A stretch of DNA of 64,000 nt from Muscardinus avellanarius (lineage: Eukaryota > Chordata > Mammalia > Rodentia > Gliridae). Each line of letters begins with the position of its first letter. Positions within the stretch are counted from its first letter, which is position 1. The translations under genes and the position numbers were made by a program. A model generated the notes under the pieces. The model searched no databases. It was not told the DNA's origin and saw only the letters and a program-made list of their open reading frames with translations. Below are positions 32,300-43,785 of the stretch, in pieces. The stretch is taken from contig OY726578.1 of assembly GCA_963383645.1 (NCBI GenBank), positions 26,004,523 to 26,068,522 of the forward strand, read 5' to 3'.

Positions 32300-32521
32300 A
32301 TTTACCTACTAGTTTTTTGTGTTACTGGAGATTGAAGTGAGGGGCATTCTACCTTCGAGCTACACCTGAGCTCAATTTTAGTTTTTGTTTTGAAATAGAG
32401 TCTTGCTAAGTAGCTTAGATTCTCACTACTTTTTGAGGCTGCCCTGGAACCTGTGATCCTCCTGCCAGCTCCCCCCCTCCCCCCAGCACTGGGATTACAA
32501 GTGTGCACCACCACATGGCTC
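32300..32521 (-). mobile_element. Diverged SINE, antisense
   Basis: TTGTGTTACTGGAGATTGAA to CACCACCACATGGCT; many changes. Confidence 0.7.
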
Positions 32522-32564
32522 TCCACCAGCCCTTTACATTTTTTATTTTGAAATGGTGTTTAAG

Positions 32565-32697
32565 CCTTGCATGGTGGCACATGGCTGTGATCCCATTAGT
32601 TGGGAGGTTGAGACAGGAAGGTCATAGGTTTGCGGTCCTCCTCAGCTACTTAGTGAAGTATTCTGCAATTTATTTGCACTTTGTTTAAAAAAAAAAT
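32565..32697 (+). mobile_element. SINE B1-half, sense
   Basis: GCCTTGCATGGTGGCACATG to TTTGCACTTTGTTTAAAAAA. Confidence 0.72.
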
Positions 32698-32698
32698 A

Positions 32699-32883
32699 AG
32701 CCAGGCTTGGTGGCTCATGCTTGTAATCCCAGTATTTGGGAGGCTGAGACAGGAGGATCTTTGGTTTGCGGCATGGTTAGCCTCAGCTAAACAAACAAAA
32801 AAACCAGGGCTGGGGTGTAGTTTAGAGGTCCACTACCAGCTGGCTTCCATCCCCAGTTCTCCCCGTCCCCCCCAAAAAAAAGG
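32699..32883 (+). mobile_element. SINE, sense, internally deleted
   Basis: AGCCAGGCTTGGTGGCTCAT head; the middle is shortened; ID end CCATCCCCAGTTC and an A tail. Confidence 0.8.
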
Positions 32884-33233
32884 AAAAGCATCCTGGAGGC
32901 TGTGTCCTTGGGCTGAGCCTTGGGAAGGAAGGGTTTCTCTAGTCACTGCTCTGAAGATTCCTGTGACCTCTAACCTATTGAGTACACTCAGGGATATTGC
33001 AGAGTTGTGGGAGCTTGATAAAAACAGCAACACCTGAACATGAAGTCCCTCCGGTTTGAACTGGTTTCTGTGGGAACCACTTTTAGAAGCGAACTGAAAT
33101 GACCACTTAACAAAACAGCTTGCTGGGCTGTGGCTGTAGGCTGGCAGTCCAGTGAACTCTTTGCTCAACTGAGGGCTGTGTGCTGTGGGGGTGGGGAGAA
33201 AGCGTCTTGAATGCTTAGACCTTGGCCTTGCAG
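32884..33233. other. Unique, possibly intronic
   Basis: No repeat recognised; it ends in a splice-acceptor-like CTTGGCCTTGCAG. Confidence 0.35.
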
Positions 33234-33362
33234 GCGGTCCACTCCCCTGTGATGCCTGAAGAGGGTTCCTGCCCATGGGCACTGCCCTCCAGGCCCTGCC
33301 TGCCTTTGCTGCCCGATGGCTGGAGCACAGAGATCAGAGCAGGGAGCATGGAGGAGTCGCTG
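33234..33362 (+). CDS. Candidate internal exon, 129 bp, unrecognised
   Basis: Bounded by CCTTGCAG (acceptor) and GTGAGA (donor) with no stop in the frame that starts at the first base: 43 codons beginning AVHSPVMPEEGSCPWALPSR and including MEESL. The length is a multiple of three (0-0 phase). The sequence is not repetitive, unlike its surroundings. No branch point or partner exon could be checked and the protein is not recognised. A chance splice pair is possible. Confidence 0.25.
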
Positions 33363-33491
33363 GTGAGATTCTTACCTGTATTTTTTAAAAAGTTCATGCT
33401 CAAATTTATAATCTGTACTGACTCACTACTGAGGACAAAAAACTGCAAAGGATCACAGTCAGTTACTGGCTACAAATGATAATAGAGAAAT

Positions 33492-33577
33492 GTAGAGTTG
33501 GAAGCTTGAGATAGGAGGACCACAGGTTCAAGACCAGCCTCAGCAATAGTGAGTCTGTCAGCAACTTAGCAAAGCCT
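33492..33577 (+). mobile_element. SINE B1-half fragment, sense
   Basis: TAGAGTTGGAAGCTTGAGAT to CAGCAACTTAGCAAAGCC, abutting an antisense ID half. Confidence 0.65.
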
Positions 33578-33671
33578 TTTTTTTTTTTTCAGTACTGAGG
33601 AGGAAACCAGGGATATTTGACCTCTAAGCTACACCCTCAGCCCTATTTTATACTCTTTATTTTATTTTATT
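33578..33671 (-). mobile_element. SINE ID half, separated from the rest by later insertions
   Basis: Poly-T, CAGTACTGAGGAGGAAACCA to CAGCCCTATTTTATACTC. The probable B1 half of this copy is at 36677-36812, on the other side of the ORF1-only element. Confidence 0.65.
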
Positions 33672-36439
33672 TTATTTTATTTTTTTATTGGTGCACTGTA
33701 TTCATACATCATAGTGGGATACAAACTTTTGTAGACATACATGCACACATCACCCAGTCAGCCCCCACCCGATCCCCACCCCATTCTCTCCCCATCCCTC
33801 CCTCCCATGCTTGGCTTAGTGGTTGACATCTAGTATTATAGCAATTTATCCAAAATTAAAAATGATAATCTCACATAACAGTTTCATTTGTCTGATACCA
33901 AGCTTTTGATGACTTAAAGATAACATTTCAATATTTCTTTTTACTTTCTTTCTTACCAGAGAATATTTTTTTTCTATTTTTTTAGGTGAAACTATCATAT
34001 ATTTATATATTTATTTTTCAGAAAAAAAATCTATCCTAATATGGAATATGGACTCTAGATACCCAAAACGATCTTGAAAAAGAACAAAGCTAGAAGATAT
34101 ATATTTTCTGATTTCAAACCATATAAAGCTACAATAATTGAAACAGTGTAGTACTATTCTAAAGGCAGATATATAAACCACTGGAGTTAAATAAAAGCCT
34201 AGAGCTAAATTCTTCCCTATATTGTCAAGTTATTTTTGACAAGGTTTCCATGAACATTTGGTGGTGGAAATAATAATCTTTTAACTAAATATTATTGAAA
34301 CATAATAATTACATGGAAAAGAATAAAGTTGGACCCTTACCTAATCCCATATACAAATATTAACTCAAAATAGATAAAAGACCTAAATATAAATCTTAAG
34401 ACTATAAACTTTTAGGAGAAAATCTGGGTCATAAAACCTCACAACATTGAAATTGGCAGTGATTTCTTGGATATGATTTCAATGGCACAGGCAACAGAAG
34501 AGTATACAAACTACCTAAAAATTTAAAAAGATATTGTATATCCAAAGACAATGTAAACAGAGTTAACATTTACTAATAGAATGGGATAAAATATTTCCAA
34601 ATGCTATATCTGAAGGTATATTAATATTCCAACTAGAAATCCTAAAAATTAACAACAATAAAGGCAAACAATACCATTTAGAGATAGGTAAAAGACTAAC
34701 ATAAGTAATGAATCTCCACAGATAACCAATCTTAGTTGTCTGTTGGATGGAAAATGTTGTTTCTCTGGTTCTGGTGTGTGTTACCTATTTCTTCTTTGTA
34801 GTTAATCTCTTTGAGTATTTTCTCTAGTGCTGGTTTTGAAGACATAAATTCCTTCAGTTTCTGTTTGTCATGGAAGCTTCTTATTTTTCCATCTAATTTG
34901 ATAGAAAGTTTTGCTGGGTAGGAAATTTTTGGCTGGAAGTTGTTTTCTTTCAGAGTTTGGAATATGTTACTCCAAGCCCTTCTGGCTCTCATGACTTGGT
35001 TTGGGAAGTCTGGCGTGATTCTAATTGGTTTGCCTCTGAATATCACTTGGCCCTTTGCTTTTGTTGCCTTTAAGATTCTCTGCTTGGCTTCCACATTGGT
35101 CATTTTGACAATTATGTGGCGTGGGGATCCTCTTCTCCGATCCTGTCTAAATGGAGTTCTATAAGTTTCCTGGACCTGCGTATCAACCTCTTACTCTATG
35201 TCTGGAAAATTTTCTGCTATTACTTCCTTGAAGAGATTGTTGATCCCTTTGGTTTCACTTTCTTTTCCCTCCTCTACTCCAATTATTCTTAGGTTAGCTC
35301 TCTTAAAATGGGCCCATATTTCTTCAATATCAGATTCCTGCTGTCGGATATTTTTTTCTAGATTAGAAACTATGTGTTCATTTTTGGAATGGTCATCTTC
35401 TAAGAGCGAGATTCTGTTCTCCATGTGGTCTAATCGGTTGTTTGTGCTTTGAATTGAGGCCTTTACTTCATTAATTGCATCCTTTATCTCTTTTTGGCTC
35501 TCTCTGAATTCTTTTCGAAGCACCTCTATTATTTCTACAGTTATTTTCCTGATTTGATCTTCTAGAAATCTCTGATTTTCTGTTTTATCGGGTTCTGATG
35601 TTGTGGGGTTGTGGGCATTCATTGCTCTAGTATCATTCCTCTTTCCCATGATTTCGGAAGTTTGTGCCTTCTCTGGGTTCTTCCCTTGGGTCACTATGAC
35701 TTCACTTAAGGTGTTCTGGATCTCGAGTCTGTAGTATCTCAGACCTACTCCTTTACTGGGTTGTATCACAGAGTCTCCGACCCAGGGAGTCGATAGAGGC
35801 TGCTTTAGACTGTGGGGGGTGCCAGGTTGCACGTTCTCCTATAGTGTGATATCTCTGCCACCGCCCCTCCCCCACTGGGTCAAGTCCCAGGGAGTACAGT
35901 ACTGGGATTTCTCCTCTGTGGCTCACAATTTGACTCACTGTTCTTGAGTACGCAGATGTAGGTGTACTGGATTCGGTGAATTCTCTGCTGCTGCTGCCAG
36001 TGGCAATATGGCGCCACTGCTACACCCTCGGCCGTGAGGCTGGCATATTTCTTCTTGGTTTTGATTTCCACTCTGGATCCCTGCAGCGTGTGCTGAGCTC
36101 AGCCACTGGGAGCTTTAGATTGTACCTGCGGCGAGAAATCCTGCCTGGCTGTTCCGCAGCGGCTCACCTCGGCTCGCTGTAGCCGTCCAGTGAAGTTGCT
36201 GCTGCCGCCGGCAGTATGGCGCTGCTGCCGTGTCCTCGGGCGTAAAGCCCGTGTATCTCCTCTGTGGCTCTGAGCTCTGTTCTCAGTCCGCTTTCTCTCT
36301 GGAGCCTGGTGATTTTTTTGTTTCTCTGGTGATGGTGTTTTCTGGCTATGAAAGGCACTGATTTTGTGGTAATGGAGATTGGTTGTTAGCGGGGCTCTTA
36401 AGCCCCGCTTTTCTCGGTCGCCATCTTCCCGGAAGTCCT
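33672..36439 (-). mobile_element. HAL1-like ORF1-only L1 derivative, copy 1
   Basis: A complete 2.77-kb element on minus with a 19-bp perfect TSD, CTCTTTATTTTATTTTATT, at 33653-33671 and 36440-36458. In order on minus: 5'UTR (36439-35650) starting AGGACTTCCGGGAAGATGG, ORF1 (35649-34732), then a ~1.06-kb tail that is an inverted old L1 ORF2 fragment, ending TGCACCAATAAAAAAATAAA. There is no ORF2 coding region of its own. HAL1 elements, L1s with ORF1 only, are known in mammals; this looks like a young relative and must use another element's ORF2 protein. Confidence 0.82.
34732..35649 (-). pseudogene. ORF1p-like protein of HAL1 copy 1, one stop
   Basis: 306 codons including the stop, the same length as the intact L1 ORF1 at 47299. 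Starts MGKRNDTRAMN. Coiled coil about residues 45-115, RRM-like region about 125-220, C-terminal domain to 305 (AKLSIKLDGKIRSFHDKQ). One in-frame nonsense codon: codon 153 is TAA (35193-35191) where copy 2 and the L1 have CAA. No frameshift. ORF1p is a trimeric RNA-binding chaperone that coats its RNA in the retrotransposition particle. The longer upstream extension in the same frame to 35832 is 5'UTR, because the L1 copy starts at the MGK methionine. Confidence 0.8.
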
Positions 36440-36454
36440 CTCTTTATTTTATTT

Positions 36455-36676
36455 TATTATATTTTTGCAGTGCTGGGCATGGAACCCAGGGGCATTCTAC
36501 CTCTGAGCTATACTCCAAGCCCTATTTTCTACTCTTTATTTTACTTTATTTTATTTTATGTCTCACTGAGTTACAACGGTCCTCACTAAGTAGTAGCTGA
36601 GGCTGTCCTTGAACAGGGATCCTCCTGTCAGCCTCCTAAATGCTAGGATTTCAAGCATGAGCCACCACACCCGGTT
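36455..36676 (-). mobile_element. SINE, antisense, inside another SINE
   Basis: TTTTTGCAGTGCTGGGCATG to CCACCACACCCGGTT. Confidence 0.82.
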
Positions 36677-36812
36677 TACTCTTTATTTTGAAACAGGGTC
36701 TCACTGTGTTGCAAAGGGCCTCACTAAGTAGTTGAGGCTGGCCTTGGACCAGATCCTCCTGTCTCAGCCTCCCAAAAGCTGGGATTACAAGCATGTGTCA
36801 CCATGCCCGGCT
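36677..36812 (-). mobile_element. SINE B1 half, antisense; likely partner of 33578-33671
   Basis: TACTCTTTATTTTGAAACAG to CACCATGCCCGGCT, preceded by ACTCTTTATT as at 33652. Confidence 0.72.
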
Positions 36813-36880
36813 CTTTTATTTTTGAAACAGGGCCTTGCTGGGTTACTGCACTGGCCTGAACCTGTAATCCTCCAGTGTCT
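36813..36880 (-). mobile_element. SINE fragment, antisense
   Basis: TTTTATTTTTGAAACAGGGC to CCTGTAATCCTCC. Confidence 0.55.
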
Positions 36881-37043
36881 TCCTCTGAGTCTTGAGATGT
36901 GTCTGCAGGGGATTTCTTTCCCACATCCTTAAGCAGGTGTGGTTTAATATTAATATTGTGGTGTGATTTCTATTCCCATTTCTCTCTCCAGGGAAGGTCT
37001 GAGGACCACATTGACATTTCCCCCCCAAATTGTTCAGGAGAAG

Positions 37044-37245
37044 TTGGGTAGGGTGGCTCCTACCAGTAATCCTAGTACTTGGGAGGCTTAGATAGAGGGT
37101 CACAGGTTTGAAACAGCATCAGCAATTTAGGAAGGCTCTTAGCAATCTCGACAGACCCTGCTTCAAAATAAAGACTGTAAAATAAGATTGGGCATGTATC
37201 TCAGAAGTAGAATGCCCGAGTTCAGTCTCGCATACCACAAAAGGA
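37044..37245 (+). mobile_element. Diverged SINE, sense
   Basis: TTGGGTAGGGTGGCTCCTAC to CTCGCATACCACAAAAGG. Confidence 0.75.
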
Positions 37246-37654
37246 AGAAAGAGTGTGAAGACATGATGCAGGGAACAGGCAGTAGCCAAGTGGAAAGCAA
37301 GAGGTGCTTTATTCTGCACTGAGGTCCAGAGGCAGCCAGGGAAGTGCTCCTGGGGGTGGCAGGTTGGAACTTTTTATGGGGCTGTTTTTTGGGGGTGGGG
37401 GAGAACGGGGAGTTGGGGGCTTTTCAGGCAGGTAGGTGGTTATTTCTTAAGCAGTGGTTCGTGTTGAAGTGCTTGGAATTGTGTGCCACCTGTATCGGGA
37501 ACCAGGTAACACGTGTTTGTGGTTGCACACGATGGTGTTGCCAGGGTAGAAAACTGATGTTTACCTGCAGCTACATGCGTCAGCCAGCTGGAACTGCCAG
37601 GGGCTGGGGCAGCCACTGTCCCTGCTGACCTAACTGAGAGAGACAGAAACGGGA
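37246..37654. other. Unique sequence
   Basis: No gene or repeat recognised; some G-runs near 37380-37410. Confidence 0.35.
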
Positions 37655-37692
37655 GTTCAGCTCCGAGTTAGAATGCCCTGGGTTCTGCCCCC

Positions 37693-37738
<46 letters not shown>
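37655..37738 (+). repeat. ID-half fragment followed by (CA)n
   Basis: AGTTCAGCTCCGAGTTAGAA to CTGCCCCCAGTACA, then about 21 CA units (37696-37738). AGAGGGCGCTGC, a CTCF half-motif, follows at 37745. Confidence 0.7.
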
Positions 37739-37739
<1 letters not shown>

Positions 37740-38135
37740 CATGTAGAGGGCGCTGCTTATACTGCTGGGCCTAGTGACAAAAGCCCTTCTTCACTGATGC
37801 CCGTGTGGTGTGAGCGCTCGCTGTCCTGATGGGCGGCCTCACCTGGCCTAGCGTCACATCCCTATAGATGTGCGTTGAGCGATCCGTCGTCTGCAAACAT
37901 AGCCCAAAGTGTTCACACGAGTCCATCTCAGCAAGGGCGGTCACAGTGAGTGAACGAGGCCAGCCCAGGCTGCGGAGGCTTGGCAGCTGGACTCCAAGGG
38001 AGCTGGCGACACGCACAGGAACCAGTCCTGGGGGGCACAGCGTTGTCCACTGCCCAGGAACTAAGAGAAAGTGGCTTCAGGTGGCCGCAGGTTGGATTCT
38101 TTCTTTGTGTGCCCTAATGAGCCCCTGGGAGTCCA
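37740..38135. other. Unique sequence
   Basis: No repeat recognised. ORFs of 81-99 codons on both strands have no convincing motif. Confidence 0.35.
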
Positions 38136-38139
38136 GGTT

Positions 38140-38338
38140 TTTTGGTTTTTATAGCACTGGGGATTAGAACCCAGGGCCTCCCATGTGCCCAGGAAGTGTT
38201 CAATCACTGAGCTGCACCCCCAACCCCCTTTATAAAGTTTGTTTTGAGGCCAAGTCTTAGTGAGTGGCCCAAGCCAACCTCAGGCTTGCTCTCCCCTGCC
38301 TTATCCTCTGTAGCAGGCCTGCACCACCATGCCCAGCC
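38140..38338 (-). mobile_element. SINE, antisense, with fuller ID half
   Basis: ATAGCACTGGGGATTAGAAC followed by CCTCCCATGTGCCCAGG and CACTGAGCTGCACCCCC. Unlike most copies it keeps the middle of the tRNA-derived ID sequence; the B1 end is CACCACCATGCCCAGCC. Confidence 0.75.
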
Positions 38339-38568
38339 AGATTGGTTTCTAATTAGCAAGAGAGAACTCAGACTGCAATATCGCTCCACTTTCCTCTGAG
38401 CCAAGACTGGGGGACTGTGCTCTCTGGGCCCAGTGCTCAGGCCTTGACCACACTGGCCTTGGCCTCCACTCCACTCCCAGCCCTCCTGGAAGTCAAGCTG
38501 AGAGTTCCGCACTGCAGATGTGCAATGTGTTAAGATTTGGTGTATAGAACATTGCGTTGTGTGAGTTA

Positions 38569-38753
38569 TTCTTTTTTTCTGTGGTGCTGTGGATGGAACC
38601 CGGGGCATTCTACCTCCCAGCTACACTCCCAAACCTATTTTTGTTTTTACATTAATTTGAAGCAGGGTCTCACTGAGCTGCTGAGGGGATCTCTGCCATC
38701 CTCCTGTCTCAGCCTCCAAATGCTGGGATTACAAGCTTGCGCCACCACACCTT
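38569..38753 (-). mobile_element. SINE, antisense, shortened middle
   Basis: TTTTTTTCTGTGGTGCTGTG to GCGCCACCACACC. Confidence 0.83.
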
Positions 38754-39339
38754 TGAATTATTCTTGTAATGCTTGTTCTTTATAAGAATAGCACAAGCAA
38801 ATCCTAAGTTCTTTGTGGAACACTGAAACATGAGTGAACCCTAAATTGCAGATGGGGACCATCACTCTGGTTCAGTGGTAAAACCCCTCCCCTCTGTGCA
38901 GCGCCTTACCAGGACTCGCTTACACCCAGTGGGCAAGTGAATCAGAAATACCCCGTGCCTGCACACTGCTGTGAGCCCACCCCCCCTGCCCCAGCTCCCC
39001 ACCCCTCCTTAGGCAAGATGCTGCAGTGTCAGGATCCCCCAGCCTCCATACCCACTCACTGCGCGTCCTCGGGACCCCTTCCTCCACACACGCACCCACA
39101 CCCTCGGGCCCCATGTCTGGGCCACAGACCCCAACGGGGCTTGAACTCACACCTGTGCCTCCTGCGTGTTCTTGTCATGAGGGGAAGTTGGCTTAGTTGT
39201 TATTAAAATTAAAGGGGACATGTTTTCTTAAAGTTGGTTGGAAATTATTTGGATCATGACCCAGCATAACAGAATAGATTGATATGATTTATTAGAAGAT
39301 AGGCTTTCCATCTCCTCATCCTGCATTTTATTCATTTTT
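38754..39339. other. Unique sequence
   Basis: A C-rich stretch at 38975-39115; no exon or repeat recognised. Confidence 0.35.
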
Positions 39340-39443
39340 TATAGTTCTTTTTGGGTTACTGGGGATGGAACCCAGGGGCATTCTACCTCCAAGGTACATC
39401 CCCAGCCCTATTTTCATAGTTTTTTTTTTTTTGGTTGTTGTTG

Positions 39444-39490
<47 letters not shown>

Positions 39491-40242
39491 TTGGTGGTAC
39501 TGGGGGTGGAACCCAGAGGCTTTCTACCTCTGGGCTATACTCCCAGACCTTTTTTATATTTTATTTGGAAACAGGGTCTCACTAAGTTGCTGATCCTCCT
39601 GTCTCGGCCTCCCAAGCATGGGGATTACAAGCGTGCGCCACCATGCCCGGCATAGTAGTTTTATTATTTATTTATTCGTGGTGCTTGGGATGTAACCCTG
39701 GGGAAGTCTACTTCCAAGCTACAACCTCAGCCCTTTTTTTATTTTTTATTTTGAAACGGTTTCACTGAGTTGCAATGGGCCGCTCTAAGTAGCTGAGGCT
39801 GGCCTTGAACCACAATCCTTCTGTCTCAGCCTCCCAAATGCTGGGATTACAAGCATGCACCACTACTCCTGGCTAATTCTTTTTTTCTTTCATTCTTTAT
39901 TTTTCTGTGGTACTGGGAGTGGAACCCAGGGGCTTTTCTACCTCTGGGGTATACTCCCAGACCTATTTTATACTTTATCTGAAAACAGGGTCTCTTTAAG
40001 CTTCTAAGAGCCTCAGTAGCTGAGGCTACCTTCGAATCTGTGTGATCCTCCTGTTTCAGCCTCCCAAGCATGGGGAGTACAAACATGAGCTACCACGCCC
40101 AGAAATTCTTTATTTTTAAACAGGATCTCACTGAGTTGCAAAGGGCCTCATTAAGTAATAGCTGATGCTGGCTACAAACTGTGATCCTCCTGTTTGAGCC
40201 TCCAGAATGTTGGGATTACAAGCCTGTGCTACCACGCCTGGC
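39340..40242 (-). mobile_element. SINE cluster, four antisense copies, partly nested
   Basis: ID half 39340-39420; Linker-2 copy 39421-39651 with a (TTG)n(TTA)n tail of about 60 bp; copy 39652-39873; Linker-2 copy 39874-40100; B1 half 40100-40242, which may complete the first ID half. The trinucleotide repeat sits where the A tail of the second copy would be. Confidence 0.78.
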
Positions 40243-40251
40243 TCATAGAGT

Positions 40252-40376
40252 TGCCCCCCCCCCTACTGGGGATGGAATCCGGGGGTATTTGACCTCCATG
40301 CCACACCCCCAGCCCTATTTTTTATTCTTTATTTTGAAGCAGGGTTTCACTGAGTTGTGAAGGGCCTCACTAAAAT
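40252..40376 (-). mobile_element. SINE ID half and linker, antisense
   Basis: C run, CTACTGGGGATGGAATCCGG to AAGGGCCTCACTAA. Confidence 0.72.
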
Positions 40377-40705
40377 CACTAGTGCAAGAGGGCGCTGGCA
40401 ACCCTGTGTGTGCTTGAGAGAGAAGCCTTGCAGCAGGCCAGTGCCCAGAGGCAGAAATGCTGCTTCTCACCCCAAGGTTTGTGAAGGTCTTTGTATGGAA
40501 TGCTTCCGCATCTGTTTTCACATATTCCTGATGCATCCTGTTTATGGCAATCAGCTCAGGGACTTGGGCCTCAGCACAGATATGTCTGTTTTGCACTTGG
40601 TTTCTTTTAAGGGGTGTAATGGTTTGGAAGCCCCAATGAATAATGCAAATCCCTGTGGCTTCTGGGACCCTGAGAAGCATCAGAAACTTGAGTTGTGATA
40701 ATTTA
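40377..40705. other. Unique sequence
   Basis: GCAAGAGGGCGCTGG at 40385-40399 resembles a CTCF half-motif; nothing else recognised. Confidence 0.35.
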
Positions 40706-40707
40706 GG

Positions 40708-40934
40708 GTTTTTTTCATTAATTTTTTTTGTTGTTGGTAGTGAGGATGGAACTCAGGTGCAGTCTACCTCTGAGCTACACCCCTAGCCTGATTTTTTTAT
40801 TCTTTATTTTGAAGCAGAGTCTCATTAAGTTGCAGAGGGCCTCACTTAGTAGCTGAGGCTGGCTGCAAACCTGCCGTCCTCCTATTTCAGACTCCCAAAT
40901 GGAGGGATTACAAGTGTGTGTCACCACGCCCAGT
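40708..40934 (-). mobile_element. SINE, antisense
   Basis: TTTTTTGTTGTTGGTAGTGA to GTCACCACGCCCAG. Confidence 0.83.
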
Positions 40935-40961
40935 ATTTAGGGCTTTCAAAAATTTACTTTA

Positions 40962-41137
40962 GCCCAGCGTGGTCACGCATGCTTGTTATCCCCATGCTTG
41001 GGAGGCTGAGACAGGAGGATGGCCCAGGTTCCAAGCCAGCCTCCCTGGCTTAAGAGGCCCTGTTTCCAAATAAAAAATATAAAATAGGTCTGGAAGTGTA
41101 GCCAGGGTTTCATCCCCAGTACCAACAAGAAAAAAAA
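40962..41137 (+). mobile_element. SINE, sense, internally deleted Linker-2 variant
   Basis: AGCCCAGCGTGGTCACGCAT head; CTCCCTGGCTTAAGAGGCCC replaces the usual TACTTAGTGAGG region, as at 56212 and 60919; ID end CATCCCCAGTACC. Confidence 0.85.
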
Positions 41138-41194
41138 ATTTAAAGTTTCTCTAGGTTGTTATTTTTGTGGTATGATACAAGAAGGGTCCACTTC

Positions 41195-41560
41195 ACATGA
41201 ATATTAAATGCTTTAATGTAGCCAACATAACTGTCCACACCCAATTATTACTCTGTCAAGCCACACTTTATTACAGGTTCGAACATGGACCCAAGCACCT
41301 CTGGCACAGCAGAAATGGCATGGGCCATGAGCTCCGTTTGGGGTCAAATTTATAGTTTTACATCAAATTGCAAGTCATTTTTACATCATTGATGACATTT
41401 TGTAAATTTCCCGCTTTACAATCTCCACTTTACATTTCCTGCATAACTTGTACGGACATTTTTTAAGATAATGGGGGTAGGGGCAGAGGGTCTCTTATCT
41501 AGGTTTACAGCCCTGGTAGGGGCGGGTGCTCTCAGCCAGGGCGGATTCTCTACACTTTTA
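41195..41560 (-). mobile_element. Possible LTR on minus (promoter and R-U5 end)
   Basis: On minus: CTATAAATTTGACCCC (TATA-like), then GTGCTTGGGTCCATG, then CTGTAATAAAGTGTGGCTTG (poly(A) signal near 41271) and TTATGTTGGCTACA. The spacing suits an LTR, but the start, TSD and internal sequence are not identified. Confidence 0.38.
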
Positions 41561-42214
41561 GCTTTTCTAGGAAATTTCCCGTTAATATTGGCCACTTGAG
41601 CTTACAACTTATGGAACTTCTATACAATTAAAAACATTTTCTAATCACCTATTATCTTATTTTTATTATTAGCTGTTACAAACTTCTGCTATTAAATTTA
41701 TAACTATAGGCTTATAATTACCACCCAATACTATTGAACTATTGGTGCACAATACTACAGATCACAATACTATTGATTCTTATTATCTCATACAATAACA
41801 ACAATGTTATTACATAATATTATTGTCACAATTACTAATCTTATTTTTAGTCACAGAAAACTTATAAAACTTAAACCAAGTCCTAAAGCATCTAACTTCA
41901 AATAAGGCACAGGTGATGGTTTCTTATCTAAGACACAGGTGGGCTAGGCCTGGGCAGCTGCTCTCTGCCGGTCAATTTTGAAACAAAACTTACAAGCACA
42001 AATCCATATAGGACATTAAAAACTTATTACTTAACTAGTTATTAACTAAATTAATTATCTATCATTGATTATCAACTTATATTAAAACGGCACACAACAC
42101 TGCACTTGTGAATTTAAAGACACACTAACATTAAGACATTGTCATATCTCCTTTTTCCTAGGTTGAAGACTATTAAGTTTAACTTGTTAAATAGTTTTAT
42201 TTATTTTTTATAAA
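41561..42214. other. AT-rich stretch, unclassified
   Basis: Long A+T-rich sequence; perhaps the U3 or interior of the LTR-like block at 41195. Resembles in composition 62560-62940, but no clear alignment was seen. Confidence 0.3.
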
Positions 42215-42256
42215 TTTTGAGTTTATTTATTTATTTATTTTTTGTGGTACTGGGGG

Positions 42257-42966
42257 TGTAGGGGTGCTGGAAAGCAGGCTGGAAGAAACGCTTTCCCCCC
42301 AGTATGAGAAGTTAACTAGAGAAGTCTTCTTCCATATTAGGATTAGAAATAAAGTATTAAAATATAGAGTCAAGATATAGAAGTAAGGTAGGATTGGAAA
42401 TAGAATGAAGATCCATAAGCCCAGCTGCCCAGGTTGCAGGATTCAAGGACAAGGGTAGGGGACCCACAAGGTCAAAGCCTCTAATCTCCAGCTTGCCAGC
42501 CAAGGTCTTTGTAAATGGGACCCCATCCCTATATCTCTGAGCTAGATCAGCAAACAAGGCCAGGCTAATCTGCTCTCCAGGCAGATTCTTCAGTGCAGAG
42601 ATAAGCCTGGCCCAGCCAAGGTGGGTGGGAAAGGCAGAGCAGGCTCTGACGTGTGTGGATGCATATTTTAAAATTATTGGTTGTACTTGTTTGTCCTTGT
42701 ATCTGATTGGTTGTATTCTAAGGTTGGCAGGCTCAGACTTTTGGCAGGCTCTGACATGTGTAACCACTCCCTCATGTGTAACCACTCCCTCTATGGGTTA
42801 TAAAACTCAGCGTGGAGTGGGGAGGGGTCGAGCCTCGGCCATAGTGTCCTGGTCTTGACCCCTGGCTAGCCGGGACAGAGCTGCAGCACAATAAACCTCG
42901 CTTGCATTTTACATCTCTTGTGAGTCCTTCGATATTTGGGTTGGTGGGCAATTCTTGGACCCTTCA
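42257..42966 (+). mobile_element. Solo LTR, family F, copy 1
   Basis: 710 bp from TGTAGGGGTGCTGG to TTGGACCCTTCA, with a 4-bp TSD GGGG (42253-42256, 42967-42970). TATAAA at 42799-42804, AATAAA at 42890-42895, CTGATTGGTTG (CCAAT box, inverted) near 42704. A 4-bp TSD points to an ERV1/gammaretrovirus-like LTR. Nearly identical to 61395-62113. Confidence 0.92.
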
Positions 42967-43051
42967 GGGGTGGAACCCAGGGGTTTTCCTACCTCCAGGC
43001 TACACTCCCAGACCTATTTTATACTTTACTTGGAAACAGGGTCTCATTAAG

Positions 43052-43670
43052 TGTACCAGTATTGGGAATGGCCTAGGAAGATTTGAGAAAGCTCTGATTA
43101 TTAATACATTTAAAAAATAATTGTGTCAAAATGGCTGCAGACCTGGAGAGAGAGAGAGGCTTGGCTTTGATCAGGAAGCAAACGGCCATTGAAACTTGGA
43201 TTGACTTAGCTAAATGTAAATAGCAAGTCAATAGGAGAGAAGTAGACCTTTCTCTATCTAAAGACAGATCTACATGATTAGATTAAGCAAGCTAGGATGA
43301 GAGGAGGGATCAACCTTCCTGAAAGCAGACACCTTGCCACACCTTGCTGGGGGAGGTACCTCACAGGGGCATTCACTAGGTCAGAATTATGCAAACAAGA
43401 TGGAGGTCATGGGTATAAAAAGTCCAGTCCACGCACTGTATCTTGGGGGGTGGTGAATTGGCCCGGGCCACCCTCTTCCCCATGCCATTTTGGCATGGGG
43501 CTGTAACTATCTCCTGTATTTCTATCTTTTTCCTCTTTTTCTGTTTTTCTATCTTTTTCTCTTTTTCTGTTTTTTTTTTTTTTGTTTGTTTGTTTCTTTG
43601 GGGAGTTTTCAGGAAGTTATTCCCAGGGGTCTAACAAAGATCCCTGGGGACAGTTTCCCAAACCGTAACA
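43052..43670 (+). mobile_element. Solo LTR, family G
   Basis: 619 bp from TGTACCAGTATTGGG to AACCGTAACA, with the 4-bp TSD TAAG at 43048-43051 and 43671-43674. GGGTATAAAAAG near 43413; a polypyrimidine tract near 43520-43600. Unrelated in sequence to family F. Confidence 0.88.
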
Positions 43671-43785
43671 TAAGTTGCTGAGAGCCTCATTAAGTAGCTG
43701 AGGCTGGATTCGAACCTGTGTGATCCTCTTGTCTCAGCCTCCGAAGCGCTGAGATGACAAGTGTGTGCCACCACGCCCGGCTATT

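Larger units (their letters stand above)
42215..43783 (-). mobile_element. One SINE split into three by two LTR insertions
   Basis: Pieces 42215-42256, 42967-43051 and 43671-43783 join exactly into one antisense Linker-2 SINE ending CCACCACGCCCGGCT. The breaks are at TGGGGG|GGGG and ATTAAG|TAAG, the TSDs of the two LTRs. Confidence 0.9.
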